This document shows positions 22,733 to 30,213 of a DNA stretch of 38,226 bases, in pieces. A model generated the notes under the pieces. The model had not been told where the DNA came from. It searched no databases and worked only from the letters and a program-made list of their open reading frames with translations. Position numbers and translations under genes: made by a program. Position 1 is the stretch's first letter; each line of letters opens with the position of its first letter. Origin of the DNA: a virus. The stretch covers positions 1 to 38,226 of IMG/VR virus record IMGVR_UViG_3300021090_000066; one strand, 5' to 3'.

Positions 22733-23302
22733 TTAGCTCCCGGAGCGGGTATTTACTCTGGTTAACTTTTGAAAGGGCCGGTAATGGCTCCAAAGATCAC
22801 TTACCTGGCTGACTCCAGACAAAAGCGTGCCAACCAGTTCGAAAGGAAGGGCGGATTCTGCCGCGGCGGAAGCCATATATGCGGCCTCGGCTTCATTCCG
22901 GTAACCCCGGGCCTGGGTCCTCGCCTGATTTTCAATTTCCCAGCTTTGAATATCAGCGTTGAGTTTAAGCGCCAGCTCGTCCTTCTTTCCTGCATTTGCC
23001 GTATCCTTGGCCAAGTCCTCGGCGGTGACGGATCCGCCGATACCCATTGTTGCGGTGACGACTTTCTGCTGGCCTAGAACTCCGGCGACATTGGCTTTAA
23101 GCTTTTGTGCCGCGCGCGCGGCCTGGTCCTGGACCTGTGTTTTTTGCAGGCCGGCCTCGGCCTCGACTTGGGCGGCGTTTTGCTCGGCCGTTTCGGCGAC
23201 ATATTTATTGTAATCGGCGCTGGCTTGAGCCTCTTTGTATTTGCCATAGGCTTGAATGGCCGTGCCTAAGACTGAGGCGCCTATAGGGATCGGAGCACAC
23301 AT
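22733..23302 (-). CDS. Internal virion protein (gp14-like)
   Basis: A 189-residue protein from ATG 23302, chosen because GGAGG lies five bases upstream; a longer frame upstream overlaps the previous gene. It opens with a hydrophobic MCAPIPIGASVLGTAIQAYG, then long helices with repeated Ala/Gln/Glu (YNKYVAETAEQNAAQVEAEA), a Gly-rich GIGGSVTAEDLA turn, and a second hydrophobic stretch near 165. This is the layout of T7 gp14 and BPP-1-type relatives, which form the outer-membrane pore on ejection. It overlaps the Gp13-like gene by 22 bases. Confidence 0.7.
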   Translation of the reverse strand: MCAPIPIGASVLGTAIQAYGKYKEAQASADYNKYVAETAEQNAAQVEAEAGLQKTQVQDQAARAAQKLKANVAGVLGQQKVVTATMGIGGSVTAEDLAKDTANAGKKDELALKLNADIQSWEIENQARTQARGYRNEAEAAYMASAAAESALPFELVGTLLSGVSQVSDLWSHYRPFQKLTRVNTRSGS

Positions 23303-23811
23303 GGCGTCCTCCGGGTCAGGGTAAAGTAGCAAAAAGGTTTTTTGATATGGCCGTGCCTGGTTGGAGTACAGATGTGGGCGCCAATCCACGAAAGCCAGCG
23401 GATATACTTTATGTTCTCCGCGCCGACGAAATTGAAAAGGGTTGGATAATGCGCATGGATGGCGCGGAGCACCTTTTTCATGATCCGGCAGAAAGGCAGC
23501 CAGTTCGCGTCAATGGCGCCCGTGCCCAGGAGCCACACGCACGCGGTATCCAGGTCAAATTCCGCGGATCGCGAGATCCCAAAAAAAGCCATTGCGCTTC
23601 CATTCTTGCGAAGCACCATTTTGCATTCAGATGCGACCTGTGCTCCCAAGACGGCCTGCCTGGGAGTCCATCCGTGGCTATCAAAGACCTCTTGCTTGTC
23701 CGCCGCTCGCATGTGAACGATGATGTGGTTAAGGTCGGAAGGGTTTGGTTCGCAGACCTCGAAAGGTCCGTGGCTAAATTTAAGCGGTTTCATAAAATTA
23801 GGAGGGCGCAT
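23281..23811 (-). CDS. Gp13-like internal protein (GNAT-like fold)
   Basis: A 176-residue protein with the marks of the phage Gp13 family: CVWLLGTGAI, a middle RIMKKVLRAIHAHYPTLFNF, and NIKYIRWLSWIG, the pattern of an acetyltransferase-like fold. T7 gp13 is needed for DNA ejection although its acetyltransferase activity is not established. The ATG at 23811 overlaps the nozzle stop region and has only a weak GGTGA site, so coupling is likely. Nearby alternatives are TTG at 23823 and ATG at 23793. Confidence 0.75.
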   Translation of the reverse strand: MRPPNFMKPLKFSHGPFEVCEPNPSDLNHIIVHMRAADKQEVFDSHGWTPRQAVLGAQVASECKMVLRKNGSAMAFFGISRSAEFDLDTACVWLLGTGAIDANWLPFCRIMKKVLRAIHAHYPTLFNFVGAENIKYIRWLSWIGAHICTPTRHGHIKKPFCYFTLTRRTPCVLRSL

Positions 23812-26470
23812 TGATTTCACCAATCAGCGCGATAATATCGCTGGGATATGGCTCATCCTGTCTAAAATAGAGCTGCGCGGTGCCCTTGTATTCGCTGGGC
23901 GGAGCCTGCTCAAAATCTCCGGAATATAGCTGATGTCCCAAGGGGCCAAGAATAGTAAAAACGGTCTGACCCACGCTGGGTATTACGGGAGAGAAGTAAC
24001 TTCCGTCCGGCCAAAGCAACTGAACGGCCGTTTCTTCGTCAAAACCAATTTTCCCCCCCATTGAATTTGATAGCCTCGCCGTCAATCTGCCAAATTTATA
24101 TTTTTTGCCCTGGAGGGTTCCGCTCTGCAAATTAAGCTCCGGCGCCAGAAGCTTGATCTCGCTGATGAAGTTAAAGCCGACCGTAACCCGTGCGGGATAG
24201 GTGCCGGTACCCGAGATTGTTGCGTTCAAAACGCCACCCTGTATTTCTGAATCCATGCCGCTGTAAACGCCCGCTTCGTGTGCAACGGAGTCATAAAGAA
24301 GCATCACGTCTGCGCATTGCTCAAATCTTCCAAGACCGGATATTGTCGGCGTTCCCTTCTGAGCTATTCCGCCCGATATATAATCAGGAAAGTCTGTTGC
24401 GTCCCCGGTTGGGTAAATATCAAAAGTGTGCTGCGTAACGTTCGCGACAAAAAAATATTGACCCCCGCGTTCTCCGAAAGAACCCTTTACTTGAGAAATG
24501 AACAAGAAATCCTGGTTCGAATATCCATGGTCCGGGCACGTGACTCGAAGAATTTTGTCATAGTCGAAAGGCGGCACACCCGTGCCATCAACCTTTTCGA
24601 TGTTAGTTATGACTTTTTCATCCGGGTTGTGGATCTCGCCGCAATCCACAAAATATTGCCGGCTCACTTCGGTGCTGTTCACTGGATCTGCAAACCGCTC
24701 GATGTAGCGCGTTCCGGAGCGGTTGACGATAAACCAAACCTCGTATCCATCCTCGCCAGGAATCACGCACACCGATTCGAATTTATGCGCACCCGCGGGG
24801 CCGGTATCATGCCAGGCCCAACAGTTCTCAATTCCCAGCTCCGGCTCGTAGGTCATGCTGAGCAGCTTTCCGTCTTCGCGGATCGCCAGGAGCATAGAAT
24901 AGGGCTCGGGCCAATAGGCCATTTCGGTAATGTAGTGGCCTTCAAGCAAGTGGCTGGCATAGCGCATAAGGTTTTTGCCCGTGAATCCTCCCTGGTTTAG
25001 ATCAAAACTGGTGTCGCGGACGGCGGCCTGCATATACTGAGCGTAAATAACGCGGTTGCCGATGACAACCGGATCCACGCCGTAGGCGGCGCCTTCATTT
25101 CCGTAAGCCTCGACCGATACCGTGGCCGGCGTGAGAGGACCGCCCTGGGAGCCCGGTCCTATGCTCCAATCTCCCATAGCCGTTAGGATGAGTAATTTGT
25201 TCAGACTGACCATATTTTGAATCGGTGATATCTGCTTTGAAGGAAGGGCCACGGTGATTCCGTCATCGTCCTGCAGGGGATCAGACCGGCCGAAATCCAG
25301 CTTCGCATAATCTCCCGCCGGAACATATTGGCCCGTTTTTGTACCCCAGGCACTTTGGGGCTCGGCGATGGTGTTGGCATAAAACAAACGATCCTGAAAA
25401 AAAGCAAGGGTCTTTGGGTAACCGCGGTACTTTGACCACGCCCCTTCCGCCCAAAGCTTGGTTGGTTTGACGTCGCCCAGTGGAGTAATCACTTCAGCGG
25501 TTGCTGACGAAAACATTGCGCTGCCGCCGCCGGCCGAAGAGCCCGCGGGAACCTGCTTTATTTTTGCAATTCCCACCCATTCAAAGGCGTCGGCTTTCAG
25601 TTCCACCCGGCAGATTCCCGAAACATAGCCGGTCATGGCCGCTTTTAAAAGAAACTGATCGTCCTCCTCAACTTTAAAGGTGTCGGTATTCGTATTATAA
25701 TTTTCAATCACAATCCAGGTTGATCCGTTATCCAAAGACTTTGAGACAACGACCTTTCCCATCCAGTCACCGGTAATTTTAATTCGCCAGGTGCCGCCGC
25801 ATTTAATGCGTCCGCTTTCTCCGTTTGCGCTCCAGTTATTGTAATTATGCCCCGCTGGGATATAATGACTAATTCTGAACAGAGTATTTCCGCCCCAGTG
25901 CTCCCTACCGGAGATGTTGCTGAAAATTGACGAGGAGGCCGAGAGGCTAATTGTTCCAGTTGTGCCGCTTGGTGTTATGGACGTCGGCGTAATATTCTGG
26001 CCCATGAACGGGCCATTGATATAGGGAGTTTCGAAAATAGCCCAATTCTGGTCGCCGTATCGGACCAGGTGGCGCGGCGTGTGCGCGCCGTCGGCCAGGT
26101 AAACAAGGTCACCGATTTGGGTGAAATTTATATTAGGCAGGTCAGATTCGGAATAAGGCGAATCAATTTCATACGGATCCCCGATTTTGGCCTTGTCCTT
26201 AAAAAACCTGATATATCCATCGCCGAACTCTATGACATAGGCCTGGCTGTCAGAAAACACGAATGGGATCAGTCGCGCTTTTTTGTTGGTCGCCTTGGCC
26301 GCTTCAACAAGCAAAGTGCCTGGCCGCCGTCGCGCTCCGCCTCCTGGCGTGACAAAGAAGTTGCGCAAGATTTTGCAGCTTGAATTATAGAAAGGTAGGT
26401 CTGGCCGTGAATAAAAAAACGGGGAAACCTCGCCTCCGCCAAAATTAGACCACATTTGCCGGATAAGCAT
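23798..26470 (-). CDS. Tail nozzle protein (T7 gp12-like)
   Basis: An 890-residue beta-rich protein. The N-terminus is diagnostic: WSNFGGGEVSPFFYSRPDL, then CKILRNFFVTPGGG and ARRRPGT, the opening of tail tubular protein B / nozzle proteins in BPP-1-like and T7-like phages. Further on are YIRFFKDKAKIGDPYEI, LVYLADGAHTPRHL and FQDRLFYANTIAEPQSAWG, typical of its propeller-like platform. It forms the distal tube of the short tail. It follows the adaptor gene with a 3-base gap. Confidence 0.88.
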   Translation of the reverse strand: MLIRQMWSNFGGGEVSPFFYSRPDLPFYNSSCKILRNFFVTPGGGARRRPGTLLVEAAKATNKKARLIPFVFSDSQAYVIEFGDGYIRFFKDKAKIGDPYEIDSPYSESDLPNINFTQIGDLVYLADGAHTPRHLVRYGDQNWAIFETPYINGPFMGQNITPTSITPSGTTGTISLSASSSIFSNISGREHWGGNTLFRISHYIPAGHNYNNWSANGESGRIKCGGTWRIKITGDWMGKVVVSKSLDNGSTWIVIENYNTNTDTFKVEEDDQFLLKAAMTGYVSGICRVELKADAFEWVGIAKIKQVPAGSSAGGGSAMFSSATAEVITPLGDVKPTKLWAEGAWSKYRGYPKTLAFFQDRLFYANTIAEPQSAWGTKTGQYVPAGDYAKLDFGRSDPLQDDDGITVALPSKQISPIQNMVSLNKLLILTAMGDWSIGPGSQGGPLTPATVSVEAYGNEGAAYGVDPVVIGNRVIYAQYMQAAVRDTSFDLNQGGFTGKNLMRYASHLLEGHYITEMAYWPEPYSMLLAIREDGKLLSMTYEPELGIENCWAWHDTGPAGAHKFESVCVIPGEDGYEVWFIVNRSGTRYIERFADPVNSTEVSRQYFVDCGEIHNPDEKVITNIEKVDGTGVPPFDYDKILRVTCPDHGYSNQDFLFISQVKGSFGERGGQYFFVANVTQHTFDIYPTGDATDFPDYISGGIAQKGTPTISGLGRFEQCADVMLLYDSVAHEAGVYSGMDSEIQGGVLNATISGTGTYPARVTVGFNFISEIKLLAPELNLQSGTLQGKKYKFGRLTARLSNSMGGKIGFDEETAVQLLWPDGSYFSPVIPSVGQTVFTILGPLGHQLYSGDFEQAPPSEYKGTAQLYFRQDEPYPSDIIALIGEINAPS

Positions 26471-26473
26471 TGG

Positions 26474-27100
26474 CTACCTCGCGGCTAAAAACGAGGATTG
26501 ATTTTTCTCTGGGTTCTCCGTTTTTTGCTCCCTGGCATCAAGCAGGGTGGCGCTATTTATGACGCCGTTATACGCCCGCTCCATTGCGGCCGTTAATTCC
26601 TTGTCGGCTGTCAATTTTGGCGAAAGCAATGCCGCCATTTCAAACGACCAGGCCAGAATGAAAATCGGATCCATGATTTCGGTAACGGTTACGTCAGCCG
26701 TATATTCAATATAGGCATCCTCTTCGTTGCAGAGAATGTATTGGGCCTCGGTCAGTGGGTCATAAAAGATTTCGTACTCGATTTGGTTTGGATCTGTTTG
26801 GCCGTCATCCAGAAATACCTTGCGCACGGCCATGGCCGCGGCCGGAAACGAATAGGCGTATTGCCAACCAGGAACCAAAATCTCTTCCTCCGGCGGAACC
26901 GGTGTATAGATTGATAATGCCTGTTTTGTATTAGCGAATCTCCATTGATGAGATCGCAGGGTGGCCTGACGAGAAATATCAAAAACCCGCTCGACCGCCT
27001 GGGCATACTCGGTCGGCTGGTCTATTGATCCTATGGTTTTAAGGCCCAGGTGGTGCAGGGCCAGATTTGCAACCGCAGTTTGATCCTGGCTTTGCGGCAT
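26474..27100 (-). CDS. Tail adaptor / tail tubular protein A (T7 gp11-like)
   Basis: A 208-residue helical protein. It has AVANLALHHLGLKTIG, RQATLRSHQWRFANTKQAL, WQYAYSFPAAAMAVRKVF, and EAQYILCNEEDAYIEYTADV, which are the landmarks of the gp11-like adaptor that joins portal to nozzle. It sits immediately upstream of the nozzle gene, as in related phages. Confidence 0.85.
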   Translation of the reverse strand: MPQSQDQTAVANLALHHLGLKTIGSIDQPTEYAQAVERVFDISRQATLRSHQWRFANTKQALSIYTPVPPEEEILVPGWQYAYSFPAAAMAVRKVFLDDGQTDPNQIEYEIFYDPLTEAQYILCNEEDAYIEYTADVTVTEIMDPIFILAWSFEMAALLSPKLTADKELTAAMERAYNGVINSATLLDAREQKTENPEKNQSSFLAAR

Positions 27101-27112
27101 GGTTCTCCTTGG

Positions 27113-27379
27113 CTAGCGGGCGGCGGTTCGCGGGCCTCTGCGCGCCCGGGGCGGTTTGGTCGGATCGGGAAGCGCCCGCGGCTCCGCATTTACTTCAGGG
27201 GCCGGAGCGCGCAAGGAACGATCTGGCGTAACTTGTTCGCCTTCGGCGTTAATCTCAACGAAGGCGTGCTGAATCTCGGGTGGTATTTTCTCTGTGTCCG
27301 CCACTTCGACAATTTCATCGGCAAAAAAATACCGTCCCCTAAATCCAAAAGTGTTCTTAAGCACGCGATACCTTGTCAT
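27113..27379 (-). CDS. Small protein of capsid/tail module
   Basis: An 88-residue protein with a strong GGAGG site. Residues 1-38 (TRYRVLKNTFGFRGRYFFADEIVEVADTEKI contains the pattern) look like a small SH3-like barrel. The C-terminal third is Pro/Arg-rich and probably disordered. Similar short proteins lie between cement and adaptor genes in related phages, but I know no function. Confidence 0.65.
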   Translation of the reverse strand: MTRYRVLKNTFGFRGRYFFADEIVEVADTEKIPPEIQHAFVEINAEGEQVTPDRSLRAPAPEVNAEPRALPDPTKPPRARRGPRTAAR

Positions 27380-27402
27380 GAATCCTCCTAAGCGATAATG
27401 CG

Positions 27403-27426
27403 GGGGGAAGGTTTCTCGCTTCCCCC
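27403..27426 (-). terminator. Strong hairpin between cement and downstream gene
   Basis: GGGGGAAG (27403..27410) and CTTCCCCC (27419..27426) with an 8-base loop. There is no U-run leftward, so partial termination, RNase processing or mRNA stabilisation are all possible. Confidence 0.45.
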
Positions 27427-27446
27427 TCGGTCAATTGGTTGGATTC

Positions 27447-27848
27447 TTAGGCCCGCAATTCGGGCAAGCGGGTGAGGAAGACATTCACCGTTCCGGCCGT
27501 CATCGGTCCGGCGGTCACAGTGAAATAGGCCCGGATGAATTCCAGGAGTTTCCCGGTCACCGGTACCACGGCCACGATGGTGTTGGCGGTCAAGTCCGCT
27601 TCGTCGATTGCGGCGGTTGCGACGACCGTAGTGAGGGCGGCGCTGTTGAATGTGGCAACGGAGTCGCTTTGTAACGCCACGGTCAACTTCGTGTTGCCCT
27701 GGCCGGCGAAAGCCGTCTTGACCTGGACCACCATGTAGAGGCCTTCAAGAATAGAACTTTTCCCTCCCTCGGGAATGTAATAGTCCGATTCCTCGCTTGA
27801 GAGAACTTCTTGGAGCTGCGCAAGTTCAAGAGAAAAATCTTTTAACAT
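27447..27848 (-). CDS. Capsid cement protein (Bbp16-like)
   Basis: A 133-residue beta-rich protein rich in Thr, Val and Ala. MLKDFSLELAQLQEVL at the N-terminus, AIDEADLTANTIVAVVP in the middle and YFTVTAGPMTAGTVNVFLT at the end match the Bbp16 type of decoration/cement protein that follows the major capsid gene in BPP-1-like phages. AAGGAGGG lies before the ATG. A hairpin separates it from the capsid gene. Assignment from pattern and position. Confidence 0.72.
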   Translation of the reverse strand: MLKDFSLELAQLQEVLSSEESDYYIPEGGKSSILEGLYMVVQVKTAFAGQGNTKLTVALQSDSVATFNSAALTTVVATAAIDEADLTANTIVAVVPVTGKLLEFIRAYFTVTAGPMTAGTVNVFLTRLPELRA

Positions 27849-27873
27849 AATCGAGACCCTCCTTGAGGGTTAA

Positions 27874-27907
27874 GATGGGAGGGAGATTGCAGGCTCCCTC
27901 CCCCATC
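27874..27907 (-). terminator. Hairpin between major capsid and cement genes
   Basis: GATGGGAGGGAG (27874..27885) pairs with CTCCCTCCCCCATC (27894..27907) with a small bulge. It lacks a U-run in the leftward direction. Hairpins after capsid genes often adjust expression levels in phages. Confidence 0.45.
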
Positions 27908-27922
27908 TATGCTTGCTGGTTC

Positions 27923-28933
27923 TTAGGCTACCAGGGTTTCCGCTTCGCTCATCTGATCGATGATGCGGATCGGAACCCCGTGATAGGTCGGGATGCTTCT
28001 GCCCAGGCCGTTTGCTCCCATGAAATCTTGGACCAAAAGGCCGCCGATTTTCTTTTCGGCCATTAGGCGGAACATCGCCCGGACGGTGCGGCTGCAATAA
28101 AACACGGGATTGCAGGCTTGCAGGTTCGGGATTTTCTCAAGCGCCAAGGTCATGAACTTGAGAATGTCCGCCGAGGTGTCGGATTCTGCGCCAAAGGTCT
28201 GAAGAGCGGCGACGTTGATGTTGGGAATGCGAACGAAATACTTGTAATTTTCGATACACAGGCCGGCCTTCCAGGCGAAGTGTTCGCTGTATCCTTCGAA
28301 GGGATTGCCGTCTTCGTCGTACAGGGTTTGCTGGCCCTTGTCCTCGCGCTCAAAGCCCAGTTGGGAACCCTTGGGATAAATTCCGTATCCCGTGTTCTCC
28401 CCCCAACCGCAAAGCCAGATAGAGGTCAGGGTCGCGCTTCCGCCGGCGGTGAGGACGTAATCCTTGGCAACGCCCTCGGAATAGCTGTAGTACCGAGGAG
28501 AGAGACCGGTGTACTCTTCGGCCGCGACCATGACATCGCCATAAACCATGGTCTGGGCATGCTCCTGGCCCATAGCTTCCAGGTGCCCGCGCGCTTCTTT
28601 GGCGCGGAATGCGGCTACGTCGCCGGAGCGCTGGGCCAGGTCCTTATCTACGTTGGAATACGATTCCAACGAGCCGAGCGTTTCGGTGAGTTTGCCATAG
28701 CTCGATTTGGTCGGCGGAACACCTTTGTTGATCCGCCGCCAGGAAACGGCCGGCAAGGCGGTTCGGGGAGCGAAAACATGACCTCCCGAATCGTTGGCCT
28801 CGTAGAAAGGCATATCATCGAGGTGTTCGTTCATCTGGTTCAGGATTTCGACCACGGGCAGGAGTTTGTCGTTGTGCATGATCTGCGCCAAGGTCAGAAG
28901 AGTTGGATACTTGCTACCTAAGGCATTTCCCAT
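27923..28933 (-). CDS. Major capsid protein (Gp7 / BPP-1 type)
   Basis: A 336-residue protein with landmarks of the Gp7-like capsid family: an N-terminal helix ending PVVEILNQMNEHLDDMPFYEA, then RTALPAVSWRRINKGV at residues 57-72. It also has SYSNVDKDLAQRSGDVAAFRAKEA and a C-terminal GVPIRIIDQMSEAE. These belong to the HK97 fold. AAGGGAG lies upstream. It follows the scaffold gene and precedes the cement gene. Confidence 0.9.
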   Translation of the reverse strand: MGNALGSKYPTLLTLAQIMHNDKLLPVVEILNQMNEHLDDMPFYEANDSGGHVFAPRTALPAVSWRRINKGVPPTKSSYGKLTETLGSLESYSNVDKDLAQRSGDVAAFRAKEARGHLEAMGQEHAQTMVYGDVMVAAEEYTGLSPRYYSYSEGVAKDYVLTAGGSATLTSIWLCGWGENTGYGIYPKGSQLGFEREDKGQQTLYDEDGNPFEGYSEHFAWKAGLCIENYKYFVRIPNINVAALQTFGAESDTSADILKFMTLALEKIPNLQACNPVFYCSRTVRAMFRLMAEKKIGGLLVQDFMGANGLGRSIPTYHGVPIRIIDQMSEAETLVA

Positions 28934-28968
28934 GAAAGTTTAATCTCCCTTCAGGTTTTATTCGGCGA

Positions 28969-29616
28969 TCAATGATCATAAGTGCTTTTCAGGTCGCCGA
29001 ATTCTTTTGGAGCGCCGCCGGCCGGAGGAGCGCCGCCGGGATTGTCTTCGGAAATTTCTTTTCCGACTTTGATCAGAAACCTGGCCATCGCAGCGGAATA
29101 TCCTATGCCGGTCAGGTCGAACAATTCTTTTAACTTCTTATCTCCAAACATATCCATTGCCTTTGCTGCAAAAGCCAATTCGCGTTCCGGGGTCGGGCCC
29201 AGGGAGGCTAGGGTCTCTTTTTCCCAGTCCTTCCAGGTGCTTTTCAACTCCGCAACGGCTTGCTCTTCCTGCAACCTTTGATTTTCGATCTGCAGGTCGA
29301 TAAGTTGCTGGGCCTTTTCCGGCGCAAGCTTGACGCCCTGGGCAAAGGCCTCAAATTTTTCTTTGATCGGCGCAAGAAGCTTAAATCCGTCAGGAATCTT
29401 TAAGTCATATACAATCGGCTCAACTGCGGCCGCGCGATCGCCCGGGGCGGCTGCGGCGCGAGAGAGAAGGCTTGCTTCGTCATCGGCGCCTGCGGCCGCG
29501 CGATCGCCCGGGGCGGCAGCCGGCGCCGGGGGCGGAGCGGCAGGCGCGAGGCCCGAGGCTGGCGCGGCAAGAGGCGATCCCGGAGCGGGGGGCGCGGGAG
29601 CGGCTGAGTTATTCAT
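28969..29616 (-). CDS. Scaffold / capsid assembly protein
   Basis: A 215-residue protein. Residues 1-65 are Ala/Pro-rich and disordered with an internal duplication (AAAPGDRAAA twice). The rest is helical and charged: YDLKIPDGFKLLAPIKEKFEAF, then APEKAQQLIDLQIENQRLQ and ELKSTWKDWEKET, typical of phage scaffolds encoded before the capsid gene. The ATG overlaps the stop of the upstream gene and has AAGGAAG. It should direct capsid assembly and leave the mature head. Confidence 0.82.
   Translation of the reverse strand: MNNSAAPAPPAPGSPLAAPASGLAPAAPPPAPAAAPGDRAAAGADDEASLLSRAAAAPGDRAAAVEPIVYDLKIPDGFKLLAPIKEKFEAFAQGVKLAPEKAQQLIDLQIENQRLQEEQAVAELKSTWKDWEKETLASLGPTPERELAFAAKAMDMFGDKKLKELFDLTGIGYSAAMARFLIKVGKEISEDNPGGAPPAGGAPKEFGDLKSTYDH
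29424..29517. repeat. 28-bp direct repeat within scaffold gene
   Basis: A 28-base identical stretch at 29424..29451 recurs at 29490..29517, 66 bases (22 codons) later and in frame. It encodes the duplicated Ala-Pro-Gly-Asp-Arg-Ala segment of the disordered scaffold N-terminus. Confidence 0.85.
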
Positions 29617-29830
29617 GAGAAACTTCCTTTATCGGGACCTTCTGAAGGAGAGCGGCGTTGGCCCACATATGGGCATTTTCCAATTGCTTCATCGATTCGC
29701 TTTTCTGCCTTGACTCGGGGCAAGTGCCATTGACAAATTCCCCAAGTTGCATGAATTTTTCCTGAAGCAAAACCAACTGCCTTTTCTGTTCTTCGTTCGG
29801 TTCGAATTTAAACCTCTCGTCAAGATTCAT
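29609..29830 (-). CDS. acb2: Acb2/Tad1-hairpin-like anti-CBASS protein
   Basis: A 73-residue helical protein. Residues 37-61 (CPESRQKSESMKQL then ENAHMWANAAL) closely follow the pattern of the Acb2/Tad1 hairpin-domain family, C-P-x-S-R-E-K-S-x-A-x-x-x-L-E-E-A-x-M-W-A-N-A-A. Acb2 proteins form hexamers that sequester cyclic di- and trinucleotides and so block CBASS and, in some cases, Thoeris-type signalling. Size (about 70-95 residues) fits. The ATG at 29830 has GGAGG nine bases upstream and overlaps the Bbp19-like gene. Location among head genes is known for this family in podoviruses. Assignment is from remembered family pattern. Confidence 0.65.
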   Translation of the reverse strand: MNLDERFKFEPNEEQKRQLVLLQEKFMQLGEFVNGTCPESRQKSESMKQLENAHMWANAALLQKVPIKEVSHE

Positions 29831-30194
29831 GTTGCTCAGCCTCCAGTTTTTTTTCTTGTTGTAGTTCGGCGTTTCTCTCGGACCAGAATTCTCGCCTGGC
29901 CATAACCAATATATTGGGGTCCAGCTCGTCCAAGTCCATCATGAGCGCCAACCCCATATCGCGCGCGCCTTCACTAAAGGCCATAAGCAGCGGGTTTTCG
30001 CTCATTGAGCTCCGATAAATGCCCGACAGCGAAAGTAAGCGCCATAAAACGCGCCGCCCAGCTGGCGTAGATCCAAATTCCTTTAGGTCTGAAAGATCTC
30101 GCGCGCGGTGCCTTTCCCGAAACTCGCACCTATATTCAGACAACTTATCGTCCGCGAGACCCAATATTTTTGCGGTGCTTCTGACGTCGGTCAT
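29820..30194 (-). CDS. Bbp19-like phage protein
   Basis: A 124-residue helical protein with DLSDLKEFGSTPAGRRVLWRLLSL, ENPLLMAFSEGARDMGLALM and a C-terminal charged helix. The pattern of a gap of aromatic/Leu residues, then a G-A-R-x-x-G-x-x-L helix, fits the Bbp19-type proteins found after the portal gene in BPP-1-like phages. Function unknown. AGGGG precedes the ATG. Confidence 0.72.
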   Translation of the reverse strand: MTDVRSTAKILGLADDKLSEYRCEFRERHRARDLSDLKEFGSTPAGRRVLWRLLSLSGIYRSSMSENPLLMAFSEGARDMGLALMMDLDELDPNILVMARREFWSERNAELQQEKKLEAEQHES

Positions 30195-30213
30195 TTATGC
30201 CCCTTGGCGGCCA

